DNA of 8,673 nucleotides from Desulfovibrio sp. (lineage in GTDB: Bacteria; Desulfobacterota; Desulfovibrionia; Desulfovibrionales; Desulfovibrionaceae): NCBI GenBank assembly GCA_022837365.1, contig JALHHV010000318.1, positions 1-8,673 on the forward strand. The letters run 5' to 3'. The notes beneath the pieces were generated by a model that was given only the letters and a program-made list of their open reading frames with translations, was not told where the DNA came from and did no database searches. Below, piece by piece: positions 1 through 8,151 of this stretch; within the stretch, counting starts at the first letter, position 1, and every line of letters begins with the position of its first letter. Position numbers and translations under genes: made by a program.

Positions 1-24
1 AAATCCTGTGGATGTTGCGGATGG

Positions 25-53
25 GCCGCGCTGGGCGCGGCGACCTTTTCTTC
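25..53 (+). terminator. Terminator-like hairpin of an upstream gene
   Basis: A 7-bp perfect stem GCCGCGC (25-31) / GCGCGGC (35-41) with a 3-base TGG loop is followed by GACCTTTTCTTCC, an imperfect T-rich tail. It probably ends a plus-strand transcript from a gene left of the window. The 24 bases before it contain no stop codon in any plus frame, so no gene end can be placed. Confidence 0.5.
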
Positions 54-109
54 CCCCGAAACGCGGGGCGGGTCAACAGGGGCAAACTGAACCTAACAAC
101 CAGACTCGT

Positions 110-139
110 TTGACGAAATAAAACGGCCTGCCGTATAGT
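110..139 (+). promoter_or_regulatory. Promoter of the toxin-antitoxin operon, with internal palindrome
   Basis: A -35 box TTGACG (110-115) and a -10 box TATAGT (134-139), each 5 of 6 to the sigma-70 consensus, are 18 bases apart. Between them lies a palindrome ACGGC-CT-GCCGT (123-134) touching the -10, a likely spot for antitoxin binding. Transcription would start near 146, downstream of the GTG at 141, which argues against that GTG being the toxin start. Operator function is inferred from how HigA-type antitoxins usually autoregulate. Confidence 0.55.
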
Positions 140-202
140 AGTGAACAGAAAATCATTAACCACCAACCAATCATCACTTTCTAATAAAAACTACAAAATT
201 TC

Positions 203-225
203 TGGGAACGCCATTGACGTTCCCA
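203..225. promoter_or_regulatory. Inverted repeat, candidate operator just before the toxin gene
   Basis: Perfect 8-bp arms TGGGAACG (203-210) and CGTTCCCA (218-225) are separated by 7 bases. The right part overlaps a second possible -35 box, TTGACG (215-220), which is followed after 16 bases by TATAGA (237-242). That promoter would start transcription near 249, exactly at the family-like GTG start, giving a leaderless message. The repeat could be an antitoxin operator or an RNA hairpin in the leader made by the upstream promoter. Not proven by sequence alone. Confidence 0.45.
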
Positions 226-248
226 AAATGGGAGCATATAGAAAAGCC

Positions 249-563
249 GTGAGAGTGATCGCCACCCGCACCCTAAATCGGTATGCCGAGACATATCCAG
301 ACGCAGCCAATGCCATCTACACGTGGCATCAGCTTATTAAACAAAGGGATTATGAGCATTTTTCCGATATTAAATCTACATTTAGGACGGCGGATTCTAT
401 CAAGGATGGCCGTGTTGTCTTCAACATCAGAGGCAACAACTATAGGCTCATCACCGACATAGACTACAAAAGACATGTTGTTCTGTGCATATGGTTTGGA
501 CGGCATAAGGAATATGACAAAATCAACGCTGCGGAGGTGACCTATGACGCTGCGTCCAATTAG
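249..563 (+). CDS. higB: HigB-family type II toxin (probable mRNA interferase)
   Basis: The product is a small toxin of the HigB family (RelE-like fold), members of which cut mRNA on the ribosome; the partner antitoxin is encoded immediately downstream. From a GTG at 249 it has 104 residues beginning MRVIATRTL, matching the usual family start and length of about 100. Family blocks visible are DIKSTFR (40-46), RVVFNIRGNNYRL (55-67) and HKEYDKI (86-92). The frame stays open upstream to a GTG at 141, with an ATG at 228. I prefer 249 because the family N-terminus starts there, the best promoter has its -10 at 134-139, and a palindrome ends at 225. No start has a strong ribosome binding site; GGGAG at 230-234 is rather far from 249. 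The stop lies inside the antitoxin gene (20-base overlap). Toxin-first order is typical of higBA. Base composition is more AT-rich than carB/purF, suggesting horizontal gain. Confidence 0.86.
   Translation: MRVIATRTLNRYAETYPDAANAIYTWHQLIKQRDYEHFSDIKSTFRTADSIKDGRVVFNIRGNNYRLITDIDYKRHVVLCIWFGRHKEYDKINAAEVTYDAASN
533..540 (+). promoter_or_regulatory. Strong ribosome binding site of the antitoxin gene
   Basis: GGAGGTGA lies inside the end of the toxin gene; its GGAGG core is 6 bases from the ATG at 544. It is far stronger than anything before the toxin start. This would favour more antitoxin than toxin from a shared message, as expected for a toxin-first operon. Confidence 0.75.
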
Positions 564-1737
564 GACAGAAGCAGAATATGAGGACGCTCACGCAGAGATT
601 GCTACTCTGTGGGGTGCGGAACAGGGCACTGAAGATGGTGATCGCCTGGACGTCCTCCTTATTCTCGTTGAAGATTACGAACGAAAGAACCATCCGGTCC
701 CAACCCCCGATCCTATTGAAGCGATTAAAATCATCATGGAAGATCGGGGCCTGACCAAAATGGACCTTATTCCTGCCATTGGTAGCAGGAGCAAGGTTTC
801 TGAGGTCATGTCCAAGAAGCGCCCTTTGTCGTTAGCAATGATACGAGCGCTTCACGAGCAATTCAAAATCCCAGCAGAAATTCTTATTCAAGACCCCTTC
901 ATCTGCCTTGATGAGCCGGAGAAAACGGCTTGGTCTAAATTCCCACTTAAAGAAATCATCTCGCGAGGCTGGGCAAAAGCAAGAAAAACAAAAGATCATG
1001 CAGAAGAAATAGTCAGAGAATTCTTTAGCAATGCGGGTCTATCCCAAGAAGAGGCCTGTAACGCTTGCTTTCGAAGTGGCGTACGGAGAAATTCAAAAAC
1101 AGATATTCTTGCCCAACAGGCGTGGCTTATCGGCGCGCGCATTGAAGCTGCACACATCAATCTCACCCACGCGTATCACCCCGACAATTTTGACGAAACA
1201 GCAATGCGAGAACTTGTTCGCCTAAGCGCACACCTGCACGGCCCACTAAAGGCGCAAGAATACCTCGCTAAAAAGGGAATCAGACTCGTCGCAGTCAGAC
1301 ACTTTAAACGGACATATGTCGATGGTGCAGTATTCTGGCTACGACACATGGAACCCGTAATTGCCTTGACCCTTCGGCACGACAGACTGGACAATTTTTG
1401 GTTCACCTTGTTGCATGAATGCAGCCACCTTGTCAGGGGTCACCTTGAAGACATCACCGACTGCATCATCGACGATTTGGACTTAGAGGCGCAAGACATC
1501 AAAGAAAAAGAAGCCGACACACTGGCGCGTGACATAGAAATTCCAACTAACGTATGGATGGAATCGGATGCGAAAAAGAAGCGCAGCAAAATCGCAGCCC
1601 GCGAACTGGCACGAGCGCTAGAAATACATCCAGCGATTGTTGCTGGACGCATCAGGTATCATACAAAAAACTACAAAATCCTAGCGCAAGAAATAGGAAC
1701 TAGAGAGGTTCGGAAACACTTTTGGACTTCTACATAA
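544..1737 (+). CDS. higA: HigA-type antitoxin fused to ImmA/IrrE zinc metallopeptidase
   Basis: This 397-residue protein joins two parts. Residues 1-115 resemble the HigA antitoxin (COG5499-like): an N-terminal segment with RPIRTEAEYEDA and GDRLDVLLILVE, then an XRE-type helix-turn-helix at about 57-115 (IEAIKIIMEDRGLTKMDL, SRSKVSEVMSKKRPLSL). Residues about 125-235 are a helical linker. Residues about 235-397 form an ImmA/IrrE (COG2856-like) peptidase: the zinc motif HECSH is at 291-295, inside LDNFWFTLLHECSHLVRGH, and EKEAD supplies a likely third ligand, Glu323. The protein should neutralise the upstream toxin, repress the operon, and possibly cleave a protein partner. The order toxin-antitoxin, 20-base overlap and strong ribosome binding site indicate translational coupling. 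ImmA/IrrE enzymes commonly cleave repressors after damage signals; whether this one cleaves itself, the toxin or another repressor is unknown. An alternative reading is an XRE-protease stress regulator that happens to sit beside a toxin. No signal peptide or membrane segment is seen. Confidence 0.9.
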   Translation: MTLRPIRTEAEYEDAHAEIATLWGAEQGTEDGDRLDVLLILVEDYERKNHPVPTPDPIEAIKIIMEDRGLTKMDLIPAIGSRSKVSEVMSKKRPLSLAMIRALHEQFKIPAEILIQDPFICLDEPEKTAWSKFPLKEIISRGWAKARKTKDHAEEIVREFFSNAGLSQEEACNACFRSGVRRNSKTDILAQQAWLIGARIEAAHINLTHAYHPDNFDETAMRELVRLSAHLHGPLKAQEYLAKKGIRLVAVRHFKRTYVDGAVFWLRHMEPVIALTLRHDRLDNFWFTLLHECSHLVRGHLEDITDCIIDDLDLEAQDIKEKEADTLARDIEIPTNVWMESDAKKKRSKIAARELARALEIHPAIVAGRIRYHTKNYKILAQEIGTREVRKHFWTST

Positions 1738-1775
1738 AAAAACGTCTGCCTAGTTGTTGACGCAACTAGGCAGAC
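1736..1775 (-). terminator. Minus-strand terminator facing the antitoxin gene
   Basis: A perfect 13-bp stem GTCTGCCTAGTTG (1744-1756) / CAACTAGGCAGAC (1763-1775) has a 6-base loop. Read on the minus strand it is followed by GTTTTTTT (1743-1736), a classic intrinsic terminator. On the plus strand it is followed by A residues, not T, so it should not work as an intrinsic terminator for the antitoxin message, although it could protect a 3' end. Confidence 0.7.
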
Positions 1776-1807
1776 AAAAAAGCGGCCAGAGAATTCCCCC
1801 TCTGACC
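1776..1807 (-). terminator. Second minus-strand terminator
   Basis: On the minus strand an 8-bp stem GGTCAGAG / CTCTGGCC (plus positions 1807-1800 and 1791-1784, one U-G wobble) encloses an 8-base loop and is followed by GC then six T (1781-1776). On the plus strand the wobble becomes a C-A mismatch and no T-tract follows, so the element is directional. It abuts the 1736-1775 terminator. Confidence 0.6.
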
Positions 1808-1897
1808 CCCTTGCCGGATGGCTAGGGACTGCGATGGAAGAGCCTAATCTCTTCTCCTCGGCATCGTCAAGGACTCCTGGGGGCTTGGAGTAATCCA

Positions 1898-2062
1898 TTG
1901 GACAACAGACAATTGTCCCGTCCTGGCTATGTCCTCGTTGGTTTTGCAAAATCTTATTTCAACAAAAAACTGGGGAAGCGTATTTACCCGAAATCGGGCA
2001 AGGCGTTCCCGATCTGGAGGAAGGCTGGCCATTCAGACCAGCATAGCCTTTTCATCCAGTAA
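1898..2062 (+). CDS. Small basic hypothetical protein, TTG start
   Basis: A 54-residue frame begins at TTG 1898 and ends at TAA 2060-2062. GGAG (1887-1890) lies 7 bases before the TTG, and the bidirectional terminator begins its stem 8 bases after the stop. The product is rich in Lys and Arg in its middle (YFNKKLGKRIYPKSGKAFP, residues 20-38) and reads like a real soluble protein, with YVLVGFA at 11-17. There is no Cys, signal peptide or membrane helix. The frame is open back to about 1826 but has no ATG. I do not recognise the family. No convincing separate promoter is seen; it may be read through from the toxin-antitoxin operon. A chance frame remains possible. Confidence 0.45.
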   Translation: MDNRQLSRPGYVLVGFAKSYFNKKLGKRIYPKSGKAFPIWRKAGHSDQHSLFIQ

Positions 2063-2063
2063 A

Positions 2064-2096
2064 CAAAACGGCCCCGCTATGCGGGGCTTCATTTTT
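2064..2096. terminator. Bidirectional intrinsic terminator
   Basis: A 7-bp GC stem GCCCCGC (2071-2077) / GCGGGGC (2081-2087) with a TAT loop is followed on the plus strand by TTCATTTTT and on the minus strand by CGTTTTGTTT. It can end the plus-strand cassette (and the small gene at 1898-2062) as well as the minus-strand carB-purF transcript, whose stop is at 2203. Confidence 0.8.
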
Positions 2097-2108
2097 GCTA
2101 CCTCTCGC

Positions 2109-2138
2109 GGTGGGGGGGGGAGGGGCTCCCCCCCCACC
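2109..2138 (-). repeat. G-run/C-run inverted repeat downstream of purF
   Basis: GGT followed by nine G (2109-2120) is matched by eight C followed by ACC (2128-2138), making an 11-bp stem. The runs are long enough to slip during replication and to be miscounted in sequencing. In the purF transcript it would form a very stable hairpin in the 3' untranslated region, just before the terminator at 2064-2096. No T-tract adjoins it, so alone it is not a standard terminator. Confidence 0.6.
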
Positions 2139-2202
2139 ACCATCTAAAAAACGGATTCCCGCAGCATCAAGGCTTCAAAACTTACTTCAGGCCTGCTTAA
2201 CA

Positions 2203-3575
2203 CTAATCGCTCACCTCAAGGCACGCCCTGCTGCACCCGTCGCCCACGCAGGGGATGGGGTAGTCGCCGTTGAAGCAGGCCAGGCAGTACTTTTCCGGGT
2301 GCGATACCGAACGCAGCAGCCCGTCGATGGACAGGTAATGCAGCGAATCCAGCCCGATGAACCGCTCGATCTCGGCAATGGAGTGGTTGGCCGCGATCAG
2401 TTCGCCCTTGGACGAAAAGTCGATGCCGTAGAAGCAGGGGTGCTTGATGGGCGGGCAACTGACGCGGAAGTGCACCTCCGCCGCGCCCAGTTCGCGCAGT
2501 TTCTTCACGCGGGTGCGGATGGTGGTGCCGCGCACGATGGAATCGTCCACGATGCAGATGCGCTTGCCCTTGATCATGCTCTTGACCGGGTTGATCTTCA
2601 CCTGCACGTGAACGTGCGGCCCACGTAGTGGTTGCGGATCATGGCGTGCTCGTACGGCAGGCCCGACTGCTGGGCGAAGCCCACCGCACAGTAGATGCCC
2701 GAGTCGGGGAAGGGCATGATGAAGTCCACGTCCGGGGCCGATTCCAGGGCCAGCTGGCGGCCCATCTCCTTGCGGCACTGGTACACGTCCTCGCCGAACA
2801 CGATGGAGTCGGGCCGGGCGAAGTAGACCAGTTCGAAGATGCACTGGCGCGTGGGCGGCTTGCTGTCCTCGTCCACCAGACTGAAGCTCTTCACGCTGTT
2901 GCCTTCGATGACCAGCATTTCGCCGGGGTCCAGCGGGCGGATGAATTCCGCCTCCATCAGGTCGAAGGCGCAGGTTTCGGACGCCAGCACCGGCGAACCG
3001 GCCAGGCGGCCCAGGGCCAGCGGGCGCATGCCGTGCGGGTCGCGCAGGGCGATGAGCTTGTCGTTGGCGAGGATGATCAGCGAATACGCGCCCTGCACCC
3101 GCTTGCACGCGGCCATGACGGCTTCCTCGAAGGTCTTGCCGTTCATGTTGTGCGCGATGAGGTGCACGAAGACCTCGCTGTCGATGGAGGTCTGGAAGAT
3201 GGACCCCTTGCGCTCCAGTTCGTCGCGCAGTTCCACGGTGTTGGTCAGGTTGCCGTTGTGCGCGATGGCGATTTCCATGCCCTTGAAGCGCACCAGGAAC
3301 GGCTGGGCGTTGCGGATGAGCGAGGCCCCGGTGGTGGAATAGCGGATGTGGCCGACGGCGATGTTGCCCTTCAGCTCCTTGCCCAGGTGCCGTTCGTTGA
3401 ACACGTCGGGCACCAGGCCCATGCCCCGGTGTTCGCGCAGCTTCTGGCCGTCCCAGGTGACGATGCCCGCGCTCTCCTGCCCGCGATGTTGCAGGGCGTA
3501 CAGGCCGAAGTATGCCATGCGCGCCGCTTCGGCGTGGTTGTAGATGCCGAAGATGCCGCAGTAGTGCTTGATCAT
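2203..3575 (-). pseudogene. purF: Amidophosphoribosyltransferase, frameshifted by a short internal deletion
   Basis: PurF transfers glutamine-derived ammonia to PRPP to give phosphoribosylamine, the first committed step of purine synthesis. The gene starts at ATG 3575 with GAGG (3585-3582) 6 bases upstream. MIKHY is a short propeptide before the catalytic Cys6 (CGIFGIYN). The glutaminase domain continues with LQHRGQE (28-34), RYS (78-80) and HNGNL (106-110); the phosphoribosyltransferase domain follows. The frame runs to RNHYVGRTF (residue 322), then reads TCR and stops at TGA (2600-2598). The rest is intact in another frame from about 2613 (VHVQVKINPVK) to TAG 2203, including the PRPP loop VDDSIVRGTT (2550-2521). 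Compared with family members about 10-11 residues of the flexible active-site loop are missing, consistent with loss of about 31 bases. The four cysteines of Bacillus-type 4Fe-4S PurF are present: C245 in QCIFE, then HPCFYG and CLACF. The 325-residue upstream product lacks the PRPP loop and should be inactive. A sequence error is a real alternative. Confidence 0.88.
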
Positions 3576-3687
3576 GCTATACCTCGATGCAGACGGTCCG
3601 TTGCGCGCCCATTGTGGTCATGTCGTGGGCCACGCGCGTGGCCCAAAGCGCGGGACCGGGCCTTGGCCCGGTCCCGTTGTCGCTCGT
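3576..3687 (-). promoter_or_regulatory. carB-purF spacer with two strong palindromes
   Basis: This 112-base spacer contains an uninterrupted stem of 12 bp (3651-3662 with 3665-3676, TT between) and, five bases away, a perfect 20-base palindrome (3626-3645, arms TGGGCCACGC / GCGTGGCCCA). Neither is followed by a T-tract on the minus strand, so they are not ordinary intrinsic terminators. They may slow exonucleases, mark RNA processing, or bind a protein between the carB and purF messages. No promoter for purF was found here, so cotranscription from carB is the simplest reading. Confidence 0.55.
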
Positions 3688-6945
<3,258 letters not shown>

Positions 6946-6969
6946 TGGACTCTGTCTGGTAACAGGGTT

Positions 6970-6982
6970 GCCCCGCAGGGGC
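6970..6982 (-). promoter_or_regulatory. Hairpin in the carB leader
   Basis: GCCCC (6970-6974) and GGGGC (6978-6982) form a 5-bp stem with a 3-base loop, ending 24 bases upstream of the carB ATG. It could influence ribosome access. No T-tract follows on the minus strand, and I see no recognisable PyrR or riboswitch motif. Confidence 0.35.
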
Positions 6983-7084
6983 GGGAAAGAAGAGGGCTGC
7001 CGGGACAAAGGCGGGGGGAGTGTGCGGGGCGTTCCGGCGCGGCGAGGCGCGGACATGAGCCCACGCGCCGTCAGCAATCCGGCT

Positions 7085-7113
7085 CTTATATCGTGCGCCC
7101 CGGCGCTTGGCAA
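7085..7113 (-). promoter_or_regulatory. Probable carB promoter
   Basis: On the minus strand a -35 box TTGCCA (7113-7108) and a -10 box TATAAG (7090-7085), each 5 of 6 to the sigma-70 consensus, are spaced 17 bases apart. Transcription would start near 7078, leaving a leader of about 130 bases before the carB ATG at 6945. It is the only good promoter on this strand in the intergenic region. Confidence 0.65.
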
Positions 7114-7378
7114 GACGCGCGGGGGCGTCCGCCGGGGCCGGGACTCCGCTTTTTGACATTGATGGGAAACGGCGGCGCGAAAATCCCCCCGGCACCCCGC
7201 TGCCGCCCCACTGCCGGCATGCCGGACGCGCCGCCACTTGCGCCCCACGGCCCGCCAATGCTACCGCATTGCCTTCACGAGGCCCCCAAGCGATACGCCA
7301 CGGGCGGCACGGTTGAAACGGGCGAAACGGCCCCGGCGGGCGTTTTCCGAATTTGTCACGGCCCGTTGCCCAAGGATT

Positions 7379-7511
7379 GTCTCTAAATTAGGATTTTCGT
7401 TCGTTGGCAAGGAAAACGAACCTGCCATGAGGGAGTATACTCTTATCGTATTCGACCGACATGGCAGGCGAAGTTTGACGAAGCCAACGGGCGAAAGGCC
7501 AATTTAGACAC
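7379..7511. repeat. 133-base nested inverted repeat, MITE-like element or structured leader
   Basis: Matching arms are nested from outside in: GT / AC at the tips, TCTAAATT (7382-7389) / AATTTAGA (7501-7508), GG / CC, TTTCG (7395-7399) / CGAAA (7492-7496), CGTTGGC (7402-7408) / GCCAACG (7483-7489), AAAC (7414-7417) / GTTT (7473-7476), and CCTGCCATG (7421-7429) / CATGGCAGG (7460-7468). Near the centre is the perfect palindrome GAGTATACTC (7433-7442). Overall the two halves are imperfect inverted copies with no coding capacity, and the element is more AT-rich than its flanks. That is the architecture of a miniature inverted-repeat element, though no target duplication is obvious. As RNA it would form a long hairpin ending 28 bases before hisH. 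Confidence 0.7.
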
Positions 7512-7526
7512 TGTTCACCAGAACAC

Positions 7527-7532
7527 GAGGGA
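7527..7532 (+). promoter_or_regulatory. hisH ribosome binding site
   Basis: GAGGGA lies 7 bases before the ATG at 7540 and fixes the hisH start, which also matches the family N-terminus [11 protein letters not shown]. Confidence 0.7.
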
Positions 7533-7539
7533 CAGAAAC

Positions 7540-8151
7540 ATGCTCGCGATCCTCGACTACAAGGCAGGCAACCAGACCAGCGTGCGCCGTGCGCTGGATC
7601 ACCTGGGCATTCCCTGCGTCATCACGGCGGACCCGGCGGTCATCGCCGGGGCGCACGGGGTGATCTTTCCGGGCGTGGGCGCGGCCGGGCAGGCCATGAA
7701 CGTCCTCAAGGACCAGGTGCAGGCGGGCAAGCCGCTGCTGGGCATCTGCGTGGGCTGCCAGATCATGCTGGACTACAGCCAGGAAAACGACACCAAGGCC
7801 CTGGGCATCGTGCCCGGCGAATGCCGCCTGTTCAACGCCGCCTGGACGGAAGAGGACGGCGCCCCCATCCGCGTGCCGCACATGGGCTGGAACCGCATCG
7901 TCCAGAAGCGCCCCTGCGAACTGCTGAAGGGCATCGAGCCGGAAGCCGAATTCTACTTCGTGCACAGCTACTACCCCGCCCCGCCGGACGACTACGTCAT
8001 CGCCACGTGCACCTACGGCGAGGAATTCTGCGCCATCCACGGCGGCCCCGGCCTGTGGGCCGTGCAGTTCCACCCGGAAAAGAGCGGCCGCCCCGGCCTT
8101 GCCTTGCTGCGCAACTTCCACGCCTACTGCAAGGAGGCCAGCCGTGCTTAG
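7540..8151 (+). CDS. hisH: Imidazole glycerol phosphate synthase, glutaminase subunit
   Basis: HisH releases ammonia from glutamine and passes it to HisF in the fifth step of histidine synthesis. It is a class I glutamine amidotransferase: the oxyanion strand is FPGVGAAG (43-50), the nucleophile is Cys70 in LGICVGCQ, and the remaining triad is His178 and Glu180 in [16 protein letters not shown] (113-120) is also typical. At 203 residues it is slightly short. Between AMN (52-54) and the QAGKP before the nucleophile elbow there are about nine fewer residues than in relatives, where a helix of the type ENLRELGLDEVI is found. The reading frame is kept, so loss of about 27 bases is inferred near position 7702. 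Whether the enzyme still works is unclear because the lost part is a surface helix next to the active-site strand. The gene overlaps hisF by 8 bases. Confidence 0.95.
   Translation: MLAILDYKAGNQTSVRRALDHLGIPCVITADPAVIAGAHGVIFPGVGAAGQAMNVLKDQVQAGKPLLGICVGCQIMLDYSQENDTKALGIVPGECRLFNAAWTEEDGAPIRVPHMGWNRIVQKRPCELLKGIEPEAEFYFVHSYYPAPPDDYVIATCTYGEEFCAIHGGPGLWAVQFHPEKSGRPGLALLRNFHAYCKEASRA
8131..8137 (+). promoter_or_regulatory. hisF ribosome binding site inside hisH
   Basis: AAGGAGG sits 6 bases before the GTG at 8144, a near-perfect spacing that decides the GTG start. It lies within the last codons of hisH, consistent with coupled translation of the two subunits. Confidence 0.85.

Larger units (their letters stand above)
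1738..2202. other. Region between antitoxin gene and purF
   Basis: This 465-base stretch lies between the plus-strand antitoxin gene and the minus-strand end of purF. From left to right it holds two minus-strand terminators (1736-1807), about 90 bases with no recognised feature, the possible 54-residue gene (1898-2062), a bidirectional terminator (2064-2096) and a G/C-run hairpin (2109-2138). Composition changes from AT-rich to GC-rich across it, so the right edge of the accessory cassette probably lies near 2100-2150. I found no tRNA and no direct repeat that would mark an attachment site. Confidence 0.6.
6946..7539. other. Divergent intergenic region between carB and hisH
   Basis: This 594-base region separates minus-strand carB from plus-strand hisH. 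It holds the carB leader with a small hairpin (6970-6982), a carB promoter (7085-7113), a GC-rich stretch of about 260 bases (7120-7378) with no convincing gene but a 12-base palindrome at 7214-7225, the large nested inverted repeat (7379-7511), and the hisH ribosome binding site (7527-7532). Long open frames crossing it have the biased composition of GC-rich non-coding frames. Confidence 0.6.

Noticed and set aside
141..248. Longer toxin from GTG 141 or ATG 228
   Set aside because: The -10 box at 134-139 places the RNA start after 141, a palindrome occupies 203-225, and HigB proteins normally begin with MRVI, encoded at 249. ATG 228 cannot be fully excluded.
1808..1897. tRNA or other known small RNA gene behind the toxin-antitoxin pair
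   Set aside because: No cloverleaf, no T-loop signature and no recognisable 6S, SRP or tmRNA motif was seen on either strand.
1844..2032. 62-codon frame on the minus strand
   Set aside because: It has no convincing ribosome binding site and overlaps the better-supported plus-strand small frame; its composition looks random.
7153..7158. Perfect TTGACA -35 box on the plus strand as a hisH promoter
   Set aside because: No -10-like hexamer is found at 16-19 bases; the nearest candidate, GAAAAT at 7179-7184, is 20 bases away and a poor match.
6946..7248. Longer carB starting at an upstream in-frame ATG
   Set aside because: The added residues (e.g. [20 protein letters not shown]) are low-complexity and unlike CarB; the family N-terminus begins at MPKRTD, and the best promoter lies inside the extension.
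7475..7508. TTGACG followed by TTTAGA as a hisH promoter
   Set aside because: The spacing is 22 bases, too long for a standard sigma-70 promoter, and both boxes lie in an arm of the inverted repeat.
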